Shown: positions 1-9,355 of the stretch, piece after piece
How the letters are laid out: the number at the start of each line of letters is the position of its first letter
Numbering within the stretch: the stretch's first letter is position 1
Notes under the pieces: generated by a model
Database searches by the model: none
What the model saw: the letters and a program-made list of their open reading frames with translations, nothing else
Told to the model about the DNA's origin: nothing
Program-made: the position numbers and the translations under genes
From: Falsiroseomonas sp051859025
GTDB taxonomy: Bacteria > Pseudomonadota > Alphaproteobacteria > Acetobacterales > Acetobacteraceae
Reading direction: 5' to 3'
Length of the DNA: 64,000 bases
NCBI RefSeq assembly: GCF_051859025.1
Contig: NZ_JBHYGL010000011.1
Coordinates: forward strand, 1-64,000

Positions 1-82
1 TTGGAACCCAGCAATTGACGATGGTCCAGGGGGGGCTCCCCCCTGGCGGGAGGGTCAGGGAGGGCAGCGCCCTCCCTGGGCT
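1..82 (-). repeat. Family A 3'-end hairpin element, copy 1 (after bcsD)
   Basis: Read on the minus strand, this begins 5 nt after the bcsD stop codon with a near-perfect palindrome (AGGGAGGGCGCTGCCCTCCCT). A second stem-loop follows, made of CCAGGGGGGAG and CCCCCCCTGG and ending in CTGGACCATCG. The same two-hairpin order follows three other genes in the window (20187, 26398 and 63318). The element runs off the left edge of the window. It probably serves as the terminator or mRNA-stabilising 3' end of the cellulose operon. There is no U-tract, so the mechanism is inferred. Confidence 0.7.
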
Positions 83-562
83 TCACCCCTTGGCGTAGTG
101 CAGCACCGTCTCCCCCGGCGCGGTGGTCGCGACCACCGCCGCCATCGCCGGATCGGCGCCTGGCTGTTCGGCCATCCAGCCGCTCCAGAGCCCTTCCAGC
201 ACCGCGCCGATCCACGCACCCTCCGCATCCGCGCCGGTGCCGATGGACGGCGCGGCCAGGTGGGTGATGACCAGGCGGCGGGCGCCGGTATCCACCGCCA
301 GGCGGCAGAAACCCCATTCGGCGCCGGCCAGCACGTCATTCACCTGGGCTTCGAGTCCGGACAGCGTGTCGCAATGGCGCAGCGGCAGGGATTCGGCCAT
401 GCGACGGCCGATGATGTGCATCAGCGATGCGCGGCCGGCCTCGTCCAGATGGGCGTCCAGCGTTTCCACCAGCGCGCGCAGGAAGGCGCGCCACTGGGCG
501 GAGACGCCACGCCGCGCAAGGTAGGCGGCGGTCACGGCATCCGCCGGGGTGTTCTCGGTCAT
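83..562 (-). CDS. bcsD: Cellulose biosynthesis protein BcsD
   Basis: A 159-residue protein matching BcsD (AcsD) in length and in landmarks: a region with RRMAESLPL, then a WGFCRLAVD strand, then the GAWIGAVLEGLWSGWM block near the C-terminus. BcsD is a periplasmic octamer that helps bundle glucan chains into crystalline ribbons in acetic acid bacteria; it has no signal peptide and is not an enzyme. It is the last gene of the operon, 13 nt downstream of bcsC. An in-frame ATG at 601 would overlap bcsC; I prefer 562 because it restores the usual BcsD length. BcsD occurs only in class I (crystalline-type) bcs operons, so its presence predicts ordered fibres. Confidence 0.9.
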   Translation of the reverse strand: MTENTPADAVTAAYLARRGVSAQWRAFLRALVETLDAHLDEAGRASLMHIIGRRMAESLPLRHCDTLSGLEAQVNDVLAGAEWGFCRLAVDTGARRLVITHLAAPSIGTGADAEGAWIGAVLEGLWSGWMAEQPGADPAMAAVVATTAPGETVLHYAKG

Positions 563-575
563 GCGCGCGTCCCGG

Positions 576-3500
576 TCAGCGATCGAAGCGGTAGCGGGCA
601 TAGACCAGGCCGCGCGTCTCGCTCCAATCCGCCGCCTGGTCGAAGCGCAGCGCGCCGCCGATGCGGAGCTGCGGCGTCAGCATGTATTCGATGTCGCCCC
701 GCAGCCCGCCCGTCAGGCCGGTCTTGGTCTGGCCGGCATAGAAGGCGTTGATGGAACTGTCCGCCGCCGCCGCCGAGGCCAGCGCACCCTGGCGCGCGGC
801 GTCGTTCGCGAAGACCGGCGTGCGGTCCTCGGTGAAGGTGGTCAGGCCGATTGTCGCGCCGACGCGGTAGGAGAAATCCCCGGACCGGCCGCGATAATCC
901 AGCGGCACGTTGGCGGACATGAAGCTCTGCGGGCTGAAATAGCCGCCATGGCCCAGCGTGAAGAAGCGCAGGTTCTTGTCATAGGCGAAGTAGACAAGGT
1001 CGAGGCCGGTGACGAGTTCCTCGTTCGGCCCGCGCCAGAGCGGCGTCTGGAAGCCGGCGCCGGCTTCCATGCGGCTGTTCTCCGCCACGCCGTCGCCGGC
1101 GAAGGTGAAGTAGCCGGCGGCGATGTAGAAATTGGTCTCGCCGCTGCTGAACTCGATCTGCGCGCGGCCGCCGGTGCGGACCACGCCGCCCCAGATGGTG
1201 CTGGTGACGGGGTCGCGCCGCCCGGCCCAGGACAGCAGCGTGTCCGTCATGGCGCGGCGCTCCGCGGTCAGGCGCAGGCGGACGCCATCCCCGATCTCGG
1301 GCGCGATCTCGATCCCGCCGACGTAGTTCTCCTGCAGGAAGCCCATCGGCGTGGTGCCGATATCGACCGTGAAGCCAGGCCGCGCATAGGCGACGCCGAG
1401 CGCCACGCCCGACTGGCTCGACCCCGTGCTGCCGGCCTGCGCCGCCTGCTGGGAGGACAGCGTGCCGCTCGGCGCCGGCAGGGTGGAGGCGAAGCCGCCA
1501 TAGCGGCGCATGGCGCCGAGCTGCGGCGACAGATCCCCGGCATCGAGGCTGACGGCGCTGACGCGGGCGGTCAGCCGCCCGCCAACGCCGGGCATGGCGA
1601 TGCTGCCTTCGGCGCCGGCATGGCTTTCGTTCAGCTTGTCGATGCCCCCGTCGCCGGACCGCACGCGCATGCCGAGGGCCGGGTTGATGCGGGGTGCCGC
1701 TTCCTCCCGCACCTCGGCCAGCTGGCGCGTGATCTCGTTCAGCAGCGGGTCGGGCGGCTGGGCGGTCTGGTTGGGCAGCTGCGCCTGGGCGAATTGCAGC
1801 CCCGGCATGCCCGGTGACCGGGTGGCCGGCGCCAGGCCCTGGCTGGCCTGCATCATCTGCAGCTGCGCGGGCGAGAGGTCCTGCCCGGCCAGCGGCGTGC
1901 GGCGGAAGGGGTTCTCATAGCCCGGCGTGGCGCGGGCTTGCGGCACCGTCGCCTGCGGCAGGACGCCGCCGGTGATGATGCTGGGGGGCTGGACGTCCAT
2001 GCCGATCTGCTGCCGGCGCAGCTGCGCCGCCTGCTGCAGCGCGGTCTGCGCACGGCGCTGGTCGCCCCAGGCGCGGGCCAGGCGCGCTTCCATCAGCGGG
2101 ATGCGCGCATCGTTCGGCATCAGCGCGCGGCCTTCGCTGATCAGCGCCTCCGCCTTCGCCCAGTCCCGCGCCGCGACGGCGGCATCGAGGGAGGCGGTGC
2201 GGGCATCCGTATCCCGCGGGTTGCGGGACAGCACGGCATCGGCGATACGCCCGGCCTGCTCATGGTCCCGCGCGCCCTGATACAGGCGCGCCAGCGCCAG
2301 ATTGGCGGCGGGGTTGGCGGGATCGTTCTGGAGGGTGGGCACCAGCACGTCGAAGGCCGAGGCGCGGTCGCCGCGGGCGGCCAGCTGGTCCGAGGCGCGG
2401 ATGGACAGGCCGGAGGACAGGCCGCTCGCGACGCGGCGCTGTTCGGCGGTCAGCCGGTTCGGGTCGATCTGGGTGGCGCGCTGCGCCGCTTCCTGGTCCA
2501 GCCCCGCTTCCATCAGCGCGCCGGCGGCGGCCAATTGGGTGGAGGGCTGCTGGGCGCGGGCGTTCACGGCATAGAGCCGCGCGGCTTCCTGCGCGCCGCG
2601 CGGATCGTTCATCGCGTTCAGCGCGCGGACCACGGCGGGGCCCATTTCGCCGCTCGGGTCGGGGCGGGACGCCATGGCCAGCAATTGCTGGCGGGCTTCC
2701 TGGCGGCGGCCCTGCGTGGCCAGCGCCGCGGCCGCGGCCACCTGCGCCTGGACACGGGAGGAGGTGATCATCCGCGTCTGGTCCGGCGTGCGGACATTGG
2801 CGGGGATGCGTTCCAGCAGCCGCACCGCTTCCGCCGGGTGCGACTGTTCGCTGGCGAAGATGGCGGCGGCGTGGATCGTGTCCGGCGTCGCGCGGCTGGC
2901 GACGCTGCCATCGATCAGCGCGCGGGCATCGCCCCCATGCCCGCTGCGGGCCAGCAGGCGGGCGAGGTCGAGCCTCGGCCAGGGGTTGGAGGGGTCGTTC
3001 TGCACGGCCGCGCGCAGCAGGGCGGCGGCGGCGGCGGGGTCGTCCGTCCGCTGCGCCTCGGCCCGCAGCGCATCGGCGCGGACCTGGGGCGCGTTGGTGC
3101 CGCCGATGCGGCGGTAGACTTCCTCGGCCTCGTTGAACTTGCCCTGGGCCTGGAGCGAATTGGCCAGGCCCGACATGGCCGCGCCGAAATTGCCGCGCCG
3201 GGCGAGTGCCGCGCGGTAGCGCTGTTCCGCCAGGCCGGCATTGCCCTGGCGCAGCGCGATGTCGCCCAGCAGCGCCTCGGCATCCGGGCGGTCGCCGCCA
3301 TTGCGCGCGGTGATGCGCGCCAGCAGCGCCTCGGCCTGGGAGAAATTGCCGGCATCGACCAGGTTGCGCGCGGCCTGGATATCCGGCCCCGGCGCGCCAC
3401 CGCCGCCGCCGCCCGGGCCACCCGGCCCGCCGCGCTGGGATGCGCCCTGCAGCGCCCGTTCCCAGGAGGCGCGGCGGGAGGGATCGGCCTCCATCGCCGC

Positions 3501-4529
3501 CATCAGCAGCCGCCGCGCATCGGCCTGGCGGCCCTGGCGCAGCCGGATCAGGCCGAGCCCGCCGAGGCCATCGGCATCGTTCGGATCGAGCGCGAGGACG
3601 GCGTTGAAATTCTCCTCTGCCTGCCGCAGCCGGTTGCCGTTGAAGTTCCGCCAGCCGGTGACGCGGTTCATGCCGATGTCGTCGGCGGCGGCCTGCGGCG
3701 GGTTCCGGGCCAGTTCCAGGCGACGCTGGATCTCGGCATCGTCCGGGAATTGCTGGAGGTAGCCTTCCAGCGGCCGCACCGCCTCCGGCCCCTCGCCCAG
3801 CCAGGTCAGGGCCTGGCGCCAGGCGGCGGAGGCGCTCTGCTGGTTGTCGCCCTGGCCGGAGAGGCGGCGGAGCTGGTCGATGCCCTGGGCGCGCGTCTCC
3901 TCCCGGTAGGTCAGGATCTGCGCGTTGGCGAGCTGGATGGCGACGTTGCTGGGCGCGCGGCGGGCCAGCGCGCCCATGCCGTCGCGCGCCTCCCGCCACC
4001 CGGCCTCGGTGCCGGCCAGGGTCTGGTAGTATTCCAGCGCGAAGGTGTCGGGGATGGGGGCGCCGGCGAAGATCTGGCGGTAGCGTTCCACCGCTTCCGC
4101 GTTCCGGCCCGCCGCGGCCAGCTGCCGCGCCTGCGCCAGCGCCGCGGCATCCACGGTGGAGGTGCGGACGGCGGCATCGGCCTGCATGGTGCGCGGATCG
4201 GCCGGCGCGGTGGCGCGCAGCCGGGCCAGCGCATCCTGCGCCTGGGCGGTGTTGCCGAGCTGGGCCTGCGCCTCCGCGATGCCGGACAGGGCATCGGCGT
4301 TGCGCGCATCCACCTGCAGCACGCGTTCCAGGGTGCGGATCACCTGGTCCGGCCGGTTCTGCAGCTTCCAGTAATTGGCCTGGTCCAGCAGCGCGGCCAC
4401 GCCGCGTTCCTGGCCCAAGGCGGGGCCGATGGCGGGCGGCATGGCCAGCGACGCGGCGACCAGCGCCGTGCCCAACAGGCTGGTGCGCAGGCCTGTGCGC
4501 AGGCTGGGGGGGGTTCGCAGGGACATCAT
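576..4529 (-). CDS. bcsC: Cellulose synthase outer-membrane export subunit BcsC
   Basis: A protein of about 1317 residues with the BcsC architecture. A signal peptide ends at about ALGQ. It is followed by about 900 residues of TPR helices (for example ALSGIAEAQAQLGNTAQA and ANLALARLYQGARD), then a linker and a C-terminal beta-barrel of about 350 residues finishing in YARYRFDR, with the terminal aromatic typical of barrel proteins. It threads the glucan through periplasm and outer membrane. The first ATG of MMSLRT overlaps the bcsAB stop as ATGA, implying translational coupling. A further ATG at 4577 only adds low-quality sequence inside bcsAB and is rejected as the start. A Gly-rich break (GGPGGPGGGGGGAPG) splits the TPR region near its middle. 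Confidence 0.93.
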   Translation of the reverse strand: MMSLRTPPSLRTGLRTSLLGTALVAASLAMPPAIGPALGQERGVAALLDQANYWKLQNRPDQVIRTLERVLQVDARNADALSGIAEAQAQLGNTAQAQDALARLRATAPADPRTMQADAAVRTSTVDAAALAQARQLAAAGRNAEAVERYRQIFAGAPIPDTFALEYYQTLAGTEAGWREARDGMGALARRAPSNVAIQLANAQILTYREETRAQGIDQLRRLSGQGDNQQSASAAWRQALTWLGEGPEAVRPLEGYLQQFPDDAEIQRRLELARNPPQAAADDIGMNRVTGWRNFNGNRLRQAEENFNAVLALDPNDADGLGGLGLIRLRQGRQADARRLLMAAMEADPSRRASWERALQGASQRGGPGGPGGGGGGAPGPDIQAARNLVDAGNFSQAEALLARITARNGGDRPDAEALLGDIALRQGNAGLAEQRYRAALARRGNFGAAMSGLANSLQAQGKFNEAEEVYRRIGGTNAPQVRADALRAEAQRTDDPAAAAALLRAAVQNDPSNPWPRLDLARLLARSGHGGDARALIDGSVASRATPDTIHAAAIFASEQSHPAEAVRLLERIPANVRTPDQTRMITSSRVQAQVAAAAALATQGRRQEARQQLLAMASRPDPSGEMGPAVVRALNAMNDPRGAQEAARLYAVNARAQQPSTQLAAAGALMEAGLDQEAAQRATQIDPNRLTAEQRRVASGLSSGLSIRASDQLAARGDRASAFDVLVPTLQNDPANPAANLALARLYQGARDHEQAGRIADAVLSRNPRDTDARTASLDAAVAARDWAKAEALISEGRALMPNDARIPLMEARLARAWGDQRRAQTALQQAAQLRRQQIGMDVQPPSIITGGVLPQATVPQARATPGYENPFRRTPLAGQDLSPAQLQMMQASQGLAPATRSPGMPGLQFAQAQLPNQTAQPPDPLLNEITRQLAEVREEAAPRINPALGMRVRSGDGGIDKLNESHAGAEGSIAMPGVGGRLTARVSAVSLDAGDLSPQLGAMRRYGGFASTLPAPSGTLSSQQAAQAGSTGSSQSGVALGVAYARPGFTVDIGTTPMGFLQENYVGGIEIAPEIGDGVRLRLTAERRAMTDTLLSWAGRRDPVTSTIWGGVVRTGGRAQIEFSSGETNFYIAAGYFTFAGDGVAENSRMEAGAGFQTPLWRGPNEELVTGLDLVYFAYDKNLRFFTLGHGGYFSPQSFMSANVPLDYRGRSGDFSYRVGATIGLTTFTEDRTPVFANDAARQGALASAAAADSSINAFYAGQTKTGLTGGLRGDIEYMLTPQLRIGGALRFDQAADWSETRGLVYARYRFDR

Positions 4530-7500
4530 GTCGTGCGGGTCCGGAGGCGGATGGCAGCGCGGCGGCGCAGCGCCCAATAGGCGGGGATGGCGACGATGGC
4601 ACAGGACGCGACCAGCAGCAGCAGCAGCAGGTCGGGCCTGGTGGACATGAAATACTGCGGCCAGACATGCGGCGGCAGGGTGCCCACCGTGTAGTGGCCG
4701 CCCAGCGAGAAGCTGCTGATCCGCCCGCCGCTGAGGATGGCGAGGTCGCCCTGGATGCGGGGCGATTGCTCCGGGTCACGCAGCGCGGCCAGCATCATCT
4801 CCAGCCCCTGCGGCGTGGTGCCGGTCAGCGCCACGACGGAACGGCCGGACCGCAGCGGGCTTTCGAAGCCCATGAGGATGCCGAGGCCATCGCCGGTCGA
4901 GGTCAGCAGGGCGGAGGCCTGTTCACGCGCAACCCGGGGTTCATCGCCCAGGAACAGGTTGCGGAAGCTTTCCATCGTGTCGGGCAGCGCGACGGACAGG
5001 CGGTTGCCGTCCAGCTTCACCGGCCCGTCTTCCCGCAGCAGCGTGTTCAGCGCGGGCTGGCGGCCGAGCGTGCCGATCACCAGCAGGTCCCGCGCCGCGA
5101 CGGCTTCCATGCCGCCGGGCCGCACCACCTCCATCCCCGTGGCGGGATGGCCGACATGGGACGCCAGGCGCCCGACCAGGGTGAGGAAGGAGGACAGCTC
5201 CACCGGGTTCGGCCGTTCCGGCAGCACCGCGGCGGTGTCGCTGAAATTGGCCATGCGCGTGTAGGGGAAGCCCGACCCCGCGAAGAAGGCGAGGTTCGGG
5301 AGCGTGGTGAAGCGGTAGGCGTCCGTCAGGTCGATCGTGCTGTCCGGATCGATGGAGGCACGCACATCCGCCGGCACCGCCACGCAGTCGCCGCGGTGCA
5401 TCGGCCGCATGTCGAAGCGCAGCTGCAATTCGTTCATGCCGAAGACGAGGTAGGCGGGCAGGCCGAAGCGGGAGCTCTGCCGGTCTGCCTGGCCGATCTG
5501 GCGGCTCAGCAGGTTGATGGGCCAGGGCGCTTCCGGCGGGCTGAGCGGCAGGCTGCGCAGGTAGATGTCGTTCAGCGCGACATCGAGGCGCGAGACCGCG
5601 ACATCCATGATCGGGCCGGGGGGCGAGCGGTAGTGGAGTTCGACCGGCAGCGGCCGGCCGCGCCAGGTGTAGAGGTCGGGCGCCGTGCGGAAGGGCAGCG
5701 CGATCGGGCCCGGCGCATAGCCATAGGCCTGCAATTCGCTGGGGTCGACCAGTTCGCCGAAGCGGACGGGGCGGTCGCTGCGGATCCAGCGCGGTGCGTC
5801 ATAGGGCTGGCGCGCGGGAAGCGTGATGGGCTGCACCACCGCGACTTCCCCGGCCAGGGCTTCCTTGCTGCCGGCCAGCACCGTCGCGGCCTGCGCGGCC
5901 TCGGCGCCCGTGCGGCCGCCGACGATCAGCAGCAGGCTGTAGGGGTCCGAGGGATGCGGCACGAGCGCGAGCGTCGGGCCATCGAAGCGCGGCAGGGCCA
6001 TGCCCGCGATCTGCTCATTCCCCGCGGCGATCACCACGGTGTTGCCGCGCGGCGGCAGCTGGAAGGAGACGGGGAAGCTGGCGCCGCGGTAATCCGCCTG
6101 CACTGCGAACCAGGAGGCGACGGAGGCCGCGGCCTTCAGCGAATCATTGCCCGCGCCTTCGGAGACGACGACCGGCAGGATCAGCGGTTCGCGCAGCAGG
6201 CGCGGGTCGAAGAAGGGCTCCGGCAGGCGCGCCAGGTCACGCTGCAGGGGCAGGCGTTCCAGCGTGACCTGCAGGGTCGAGAGGTCGGAGACATTCGCCC
6301 AGAGCAGGCCGGAAAGCGGGTCGTTGCATTCCACCGTGTAGCGGCCGGTGAAGCGGAAGTTCAGCCGGTTCAGGTCGGCGAAGAAGACCGGGTTGATCGG
6401 GAATTCCAGCGGGCCGAAGGCCGGGCGGTTGCGATCGGGGTTGATGACGCCGACGAACTGCTCGTTCAGCGACATCGCGATCTGGCTGTATTCCGGGATG
6501 AGCGCCGGGCTGGTCGCGCCCTGGAGGACCAGGCGCGCGCCCGTCACCACCTCATCGCCCCGGACGCCGAACAGCACGCCCTGGAGGTCGGAGGTGCCGC
6601 GCATCTGCATCGGCGCGCGCAGGCCGAGCTGGCGCAGCGTCCGCGTCTCGGTGCGGGAGGAACCGTCGCTGGTGGGGGAGCCGAAGCTGCCCACCATCGG
6701 CACGCCGCCGAGGAAGCCGGGCTGCGCCGCGGGCAGCGGCCCGCCGGAGAGAGGGGCCTGGCCTGCCCCTTGGGGCGTGGAGAGCAGCCCGCCACCGAGG
6801 GCGGGCGGCGGCGGCGCGAAGCCGCCGGAGGTCGGTGCCGGGCTCGCGGCCGGGGCGGCGAAAGGGGACCCCGCGCCGGGCGAGAGCGGCTGGCCAGCCG
6901 AGGGAGCGCCGAAATTGCCCGTGCTCGCCGGCGCGCCGAAGGTGCCGGTGCCCGGGGATTGCGGCGGCAGGTTCAGCGGCAGGCCCTGCGGGCCGGGCTG
7001 CAGGGCGGCGGGCGGCGGTGGCGCGCCGCGCAGGTTCACCTGCGCGGTGGCGATGCCGGGCGCGCCCAGCGCCAGCATCAGCGCGATGGCGGCGGCGCGA
7101 CGGATGCTGCTCTCCCCGCGCGGGCGGCGCGTGGGGGCGGGCGGTGTCGCGTCCTCCCCGGCCACCAAGGTGTCGGCGCCTTCCGAACCCGGCGGCGGCA
7201 CGATCCGCACCGTGGGCTTGGCGCGCTTGCCGCGGCGCACGAAGAAGGAGAACTGGCTGTCGCCACGGAACAGGCCGCCGATCGAGCGGGCAACCTCCGC
7301 CAGGCTGCGGAGAGGCTTGTCTTCTCGCACGTCGTCCCAATCCACCCAGGCATCCGCGCGGCCCAGGACGGCGCGGACGATATTGCCTTCGTCATGCAGC
7401 GTCTGCGCCGCGAAGCGCACCTGCAGACGTCCTTCGGTCCAGCGGAGGATCTCCGCCGGGATCGCCACCCATTCGGGGCCGACATCGAGTTCCAGCGTCA

Positions 7501-9355
7501 CCGCCGCGTCGTCCGCCACGTCTTCCGGCCGATCGACCGTCACCGCCGCGCCGCCGAGCGAGAGGTCCATCGTCTCGCCCTCAAGCACCCGCCCATCGGC
7601 CAGCACGACATTGGCCGCGACCACGGCGCCGACGCGCGCGCGTTCGCGCACCTGCCGTCGTTCCCGGCCGACGGCGAGGCCGGCGAGCACGACGACGAAG
7701 GACAGCAGCGCCCAGATGAAGTTCAGCGCGAAGGCCTGGAAATCCAGGCTCTCCACCGGGTTCGTGGTCAGGCCGTAGATGCCGGACAGCAGCCCCGCGA
7801 TCAGCGCCAGCGTCAGCACCATGTTGGGGCCGACCGCGCGCAGGTCGAAGAAGCCTTCCTGCAGCGTGCCGCCCTTGTCGGTCACGTTGAACTTGCCCTT
7901 CTTCGGGTCGAGCAGCGTCGCGAGCATGACGGGGATCAGGTAGAGCGCCAGCACCGTCTCATAGATCTCGGACCAGAAGCTGTGGCGAACATGGCCTGAA
8001 AGACGGCTCGTGGCCCCGACCGAATGCAGGATGTGCGGCCCGGCATAGGCCAGGATGGCCAGCGGGCTGGCCGCGATGATGCTCTCCCCGAACAGCAGGA
8101 AGGCGAGCGGCGCCGTCAGGAAGACGAAGCGCGGCAGCGGGAACAGGAAGTGGAACTGCGACATGAAGTAGCAGCAGCGCTGGGCGAAGCGGAGGCCCTC
8201 CGCCGTCATCGGGTTCTCGATCCGCAGGATCTGGATCATGCCCCGGCCCCAGCGCATGCGCTGGCCGATATGCAGCATGAGGCGTTCGGTCGCGAGGCCG
8301 GCGGCGAGCGGGATGCGGAGATAGGCCGTGCGCCAGCCGCGCCGCTGCATCTTGAGGGAGCAGTGGCAGTCTTCCGTCACCGTCACGGTCGGCACGCCGC
8401 CCACTTCCTCCAGCGCCTCGCGCCGGATGACGGCGCAGGAGCCGCAGAAGAAGGCGGCGTTCCAGAGGTCATTCCCCTGCTGCACCAGCCCGTAGAACAG
8501 CAGCCCTTCATTGGGGACGCGCTGGCCGGAAGCCAGGTTCCGCTCGAACGGATCGGGCGAATAGAAATGGTGCGGCGTCTGCACCATGGCGAGGTCGCGG
8601 TCCCGCAGCAGCCAGCCGACGGTCAGCTGCAGGAAGGCGCGCGTGGCCACGTGGTCGCAATCGAAGATCGCGATGTATTCGCCGGTCGTGTTCTTCAGCG
8701 CGGCATTGATGTTGCCGGCCTTGGCGCCCTTGTTGTCGGCGCGGATGACGTAGTTGCAGCCGACCTGTTCGCAGAAGCGGCGGAATTCGTCGCGCCGCCC
8801 GTCATCCAGCAGGAAGACGTTCATCTTGTGGCGCGGCCAGTCCATGGCCAGCGCGCCGTAGATGGCGGGCTTCACCACCTCCAGCGGCTCGTTGTAGCTC
8901 GGGATGAAGACGTCGATGGTCGGCCATTCCTCCGGGTCTTCCGGCATGGGGACCGGCTTGCGGTCCAGCGGCCAGATCACCTGGAGATAGGCGAGCAGCA
9001 TGGTGGAGATGGCGTAGACTTCCGCCAGCAGCAGCCCGGTGCCGAGGAAGGTCTGGGAGAAGCTGGTGAATTCCAGCTTGTCGACCAGCCGCCAATGGAT
9101 GTAGCGGAGCGAGACGAGGACGGAGACGAGGACGATGAAGATTGTCATCCCCCGCCCGGGGATGCGGTCCGCCACCAGGTACAGCAGGAAGCCGGCGATC
9201 GCGAGCCAGGCCTGTTGTTCCGCATCCAGCGGCGCCACGATGAAGGTCGTCCCGATCAGGGCGGCCAGCACCATGATAGGCAGGGAGATCCACGGGCGCC
9301 CCCAGATGCCGCCCCGGAAGGCGCGGCCGTGGCGCAGCGCGTGGCTGAAACTCAT
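4526..9355 (-). CDS. bcsAB: Fused cellulose synthase catalytic and periplasmic subunits BcsA-BcsB
   Basis: A single 1609-residue polypeptide carrying BcsA (about 1-745) and BcsB (about 772-1609). The BcsA half has transmembrane helices around the GT2 domain with catalytic motifs DDG (184-186), DCD (232-234), FFCGSC (302-307), TED (327-329) and QRMRW (365-369). A C-terminal PilZ domain has RxxxR (566-570) and DLSLGG (597-602), the c-di-GMP binding signature that relieves autoinhibition. A hydrophobic signal-peptide-like segment (about 748-771, ending IATAQ) precedes the BcsB part, which closes with a transmembrane anchor (LLLLLLVASCAIVAIPAYW). Such fusions are known as AcsAB in acetic acid bacteria. 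The start overlaps bcsQ as ATGA and the end overlaps bcsC as ATGA. Confidence 0.96.
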   Translation of the reverse strand: MSFSHALRHGRAFRGGIWGRPWISLPIMVLAALIGTTFIVAPLDAEQQAWLAIAGFLLYLVADRIPGRGMTIFIVLVSVLVSLRYIHWRLVDKLEFTSFSQTFLGTGLLLAEVYAISTMLLAYLQVIWPLDRKPVPMPEDPEEWPTIDVFIPSYNEPLEVVKPAIYGALAMDWPRHKMNVFLLDDGRRDEFRRFCEQVGCNYVIRADNKGAKAGNINAALKNTTGEYIAIFDCDHVATRAFLQLTVGWLLRDRDLAMVQTPHHFYSPDPFERNLASGQRVPNEGLLFYGLVQQGNDLWNAAFFCGSCAVIRREALEEVGGVPTVTVTEDCHCSLKMQRRGWRTAYLRIPLAAGLATERLMLHIGQRMRWGRGMIQILRIENPMTAEGLRFAQRCCYFMSQFHFLFPLPRFVFLTAPLAFLLFGESIIAASPLAILAYAGPHILHSVGATSRLSGHVRHSFWSEIYETVLALYLIPVMLATLLDPKKGKFNVTDKGGTLQEGFFDLRAVGPNMVLTLALIAGLLSGIYGLTTNPVESLDFQAFALNFIWALLSFVVVLAGLAVGRERRQVRERARVGAVVAANVVLADGRVLEGETMDLSLGGAAVTVDRPEDVADDAAVTLELDVGPEWVAIPAEILRWTEGRLQVRFAAQTLHDEGNIVRAVLGRADAWVDWDDVREDKPLRSLAEVARSIGGLFRGDSQFSFFVRRGKRAKPTVRIVPPPGSEGADTLVAGEDATPPAPTRRPRGESSIRRAAAIALMLALGAPGIATAQVNLRGAPPPPAALQPGPQGLPLNLPPQSPGTGTFGAPASTGNFGAPSAGQPLSPGAGSPFAAPAASPAPTSGGFAPPPPALGGGLLSTPQGAGQAPLSGGPLPAAQPGFLGGVPMVGSFGSPTSDGSSRTETRTLRQLGLRAPMQMRGTSDLQGVLFGVRGDEVVTGARLVLQGATSPALIPEYSQIAMSLNEQFVGVINPDRNRPAFGPLEFPINPVFFADLNRLNFRFTGRYTVECNDPLSGLLWANVSDLSTLQVTLERLPLQRDLARLPEPFFDPRLLREPLILPVVVSEGAGNDSLKAAASVASWFAVQADYRGASFPVSFQLPPRGNTVVIAAGNEQIAGMALPRFDGPTLALVPHPSDPYSLLLIVGGRTGAEAAQAATVLAGSKEALAGEVAVVQPITLPARQPYDAPRWIRSDRPVRFGELVDPSELQAYGYAPGPIALPFRTAPDLYTWRGRPLPVELHYRSPPGPIMDVAVSRLDVALNDIYLRSLPLSPPEAPWPINLLSRQIGQADRQSSRFGLPAYLVFGMNELQLRFDMRPMHRGDCVAVPADVRASIDPDSTIDLTDAYRFTTLPNLAFFAGSGFPYTRMANFSDTAAVLPERPNPVELSSFLTLVGRLASHVGHPATGMEVVRPGGMEAVAARDLLVIGTLGRQPALNTLLREDGPVKLDGNRLSVALPDTMESFRNLFLGDEPRVAREQASALLTSTGDGLGILMGFESPLRSGRSVVALTGTTPQGLEMMLAALRDPEQSPRIQGDLAILSGGRISSFSLGGHYTVGTLPPHVWPQYFMSTRPDLLLLLLVASCAIVAIPAYWALRRRAAIRLRTRTT

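Noticed and set aside
1938..4580. An 880-residue open frame on the plus strand opposite bcsC, and similar long antisense frames elsewhere (for example 4667-7999, 16070-18238, 34550-37615, 40715-44353).
   Set aside because: High GC content leaves few stop codons. Their products are Arg/Ala/Gly/Pro-rich with no domains, while the opposite strand encodes clear families.
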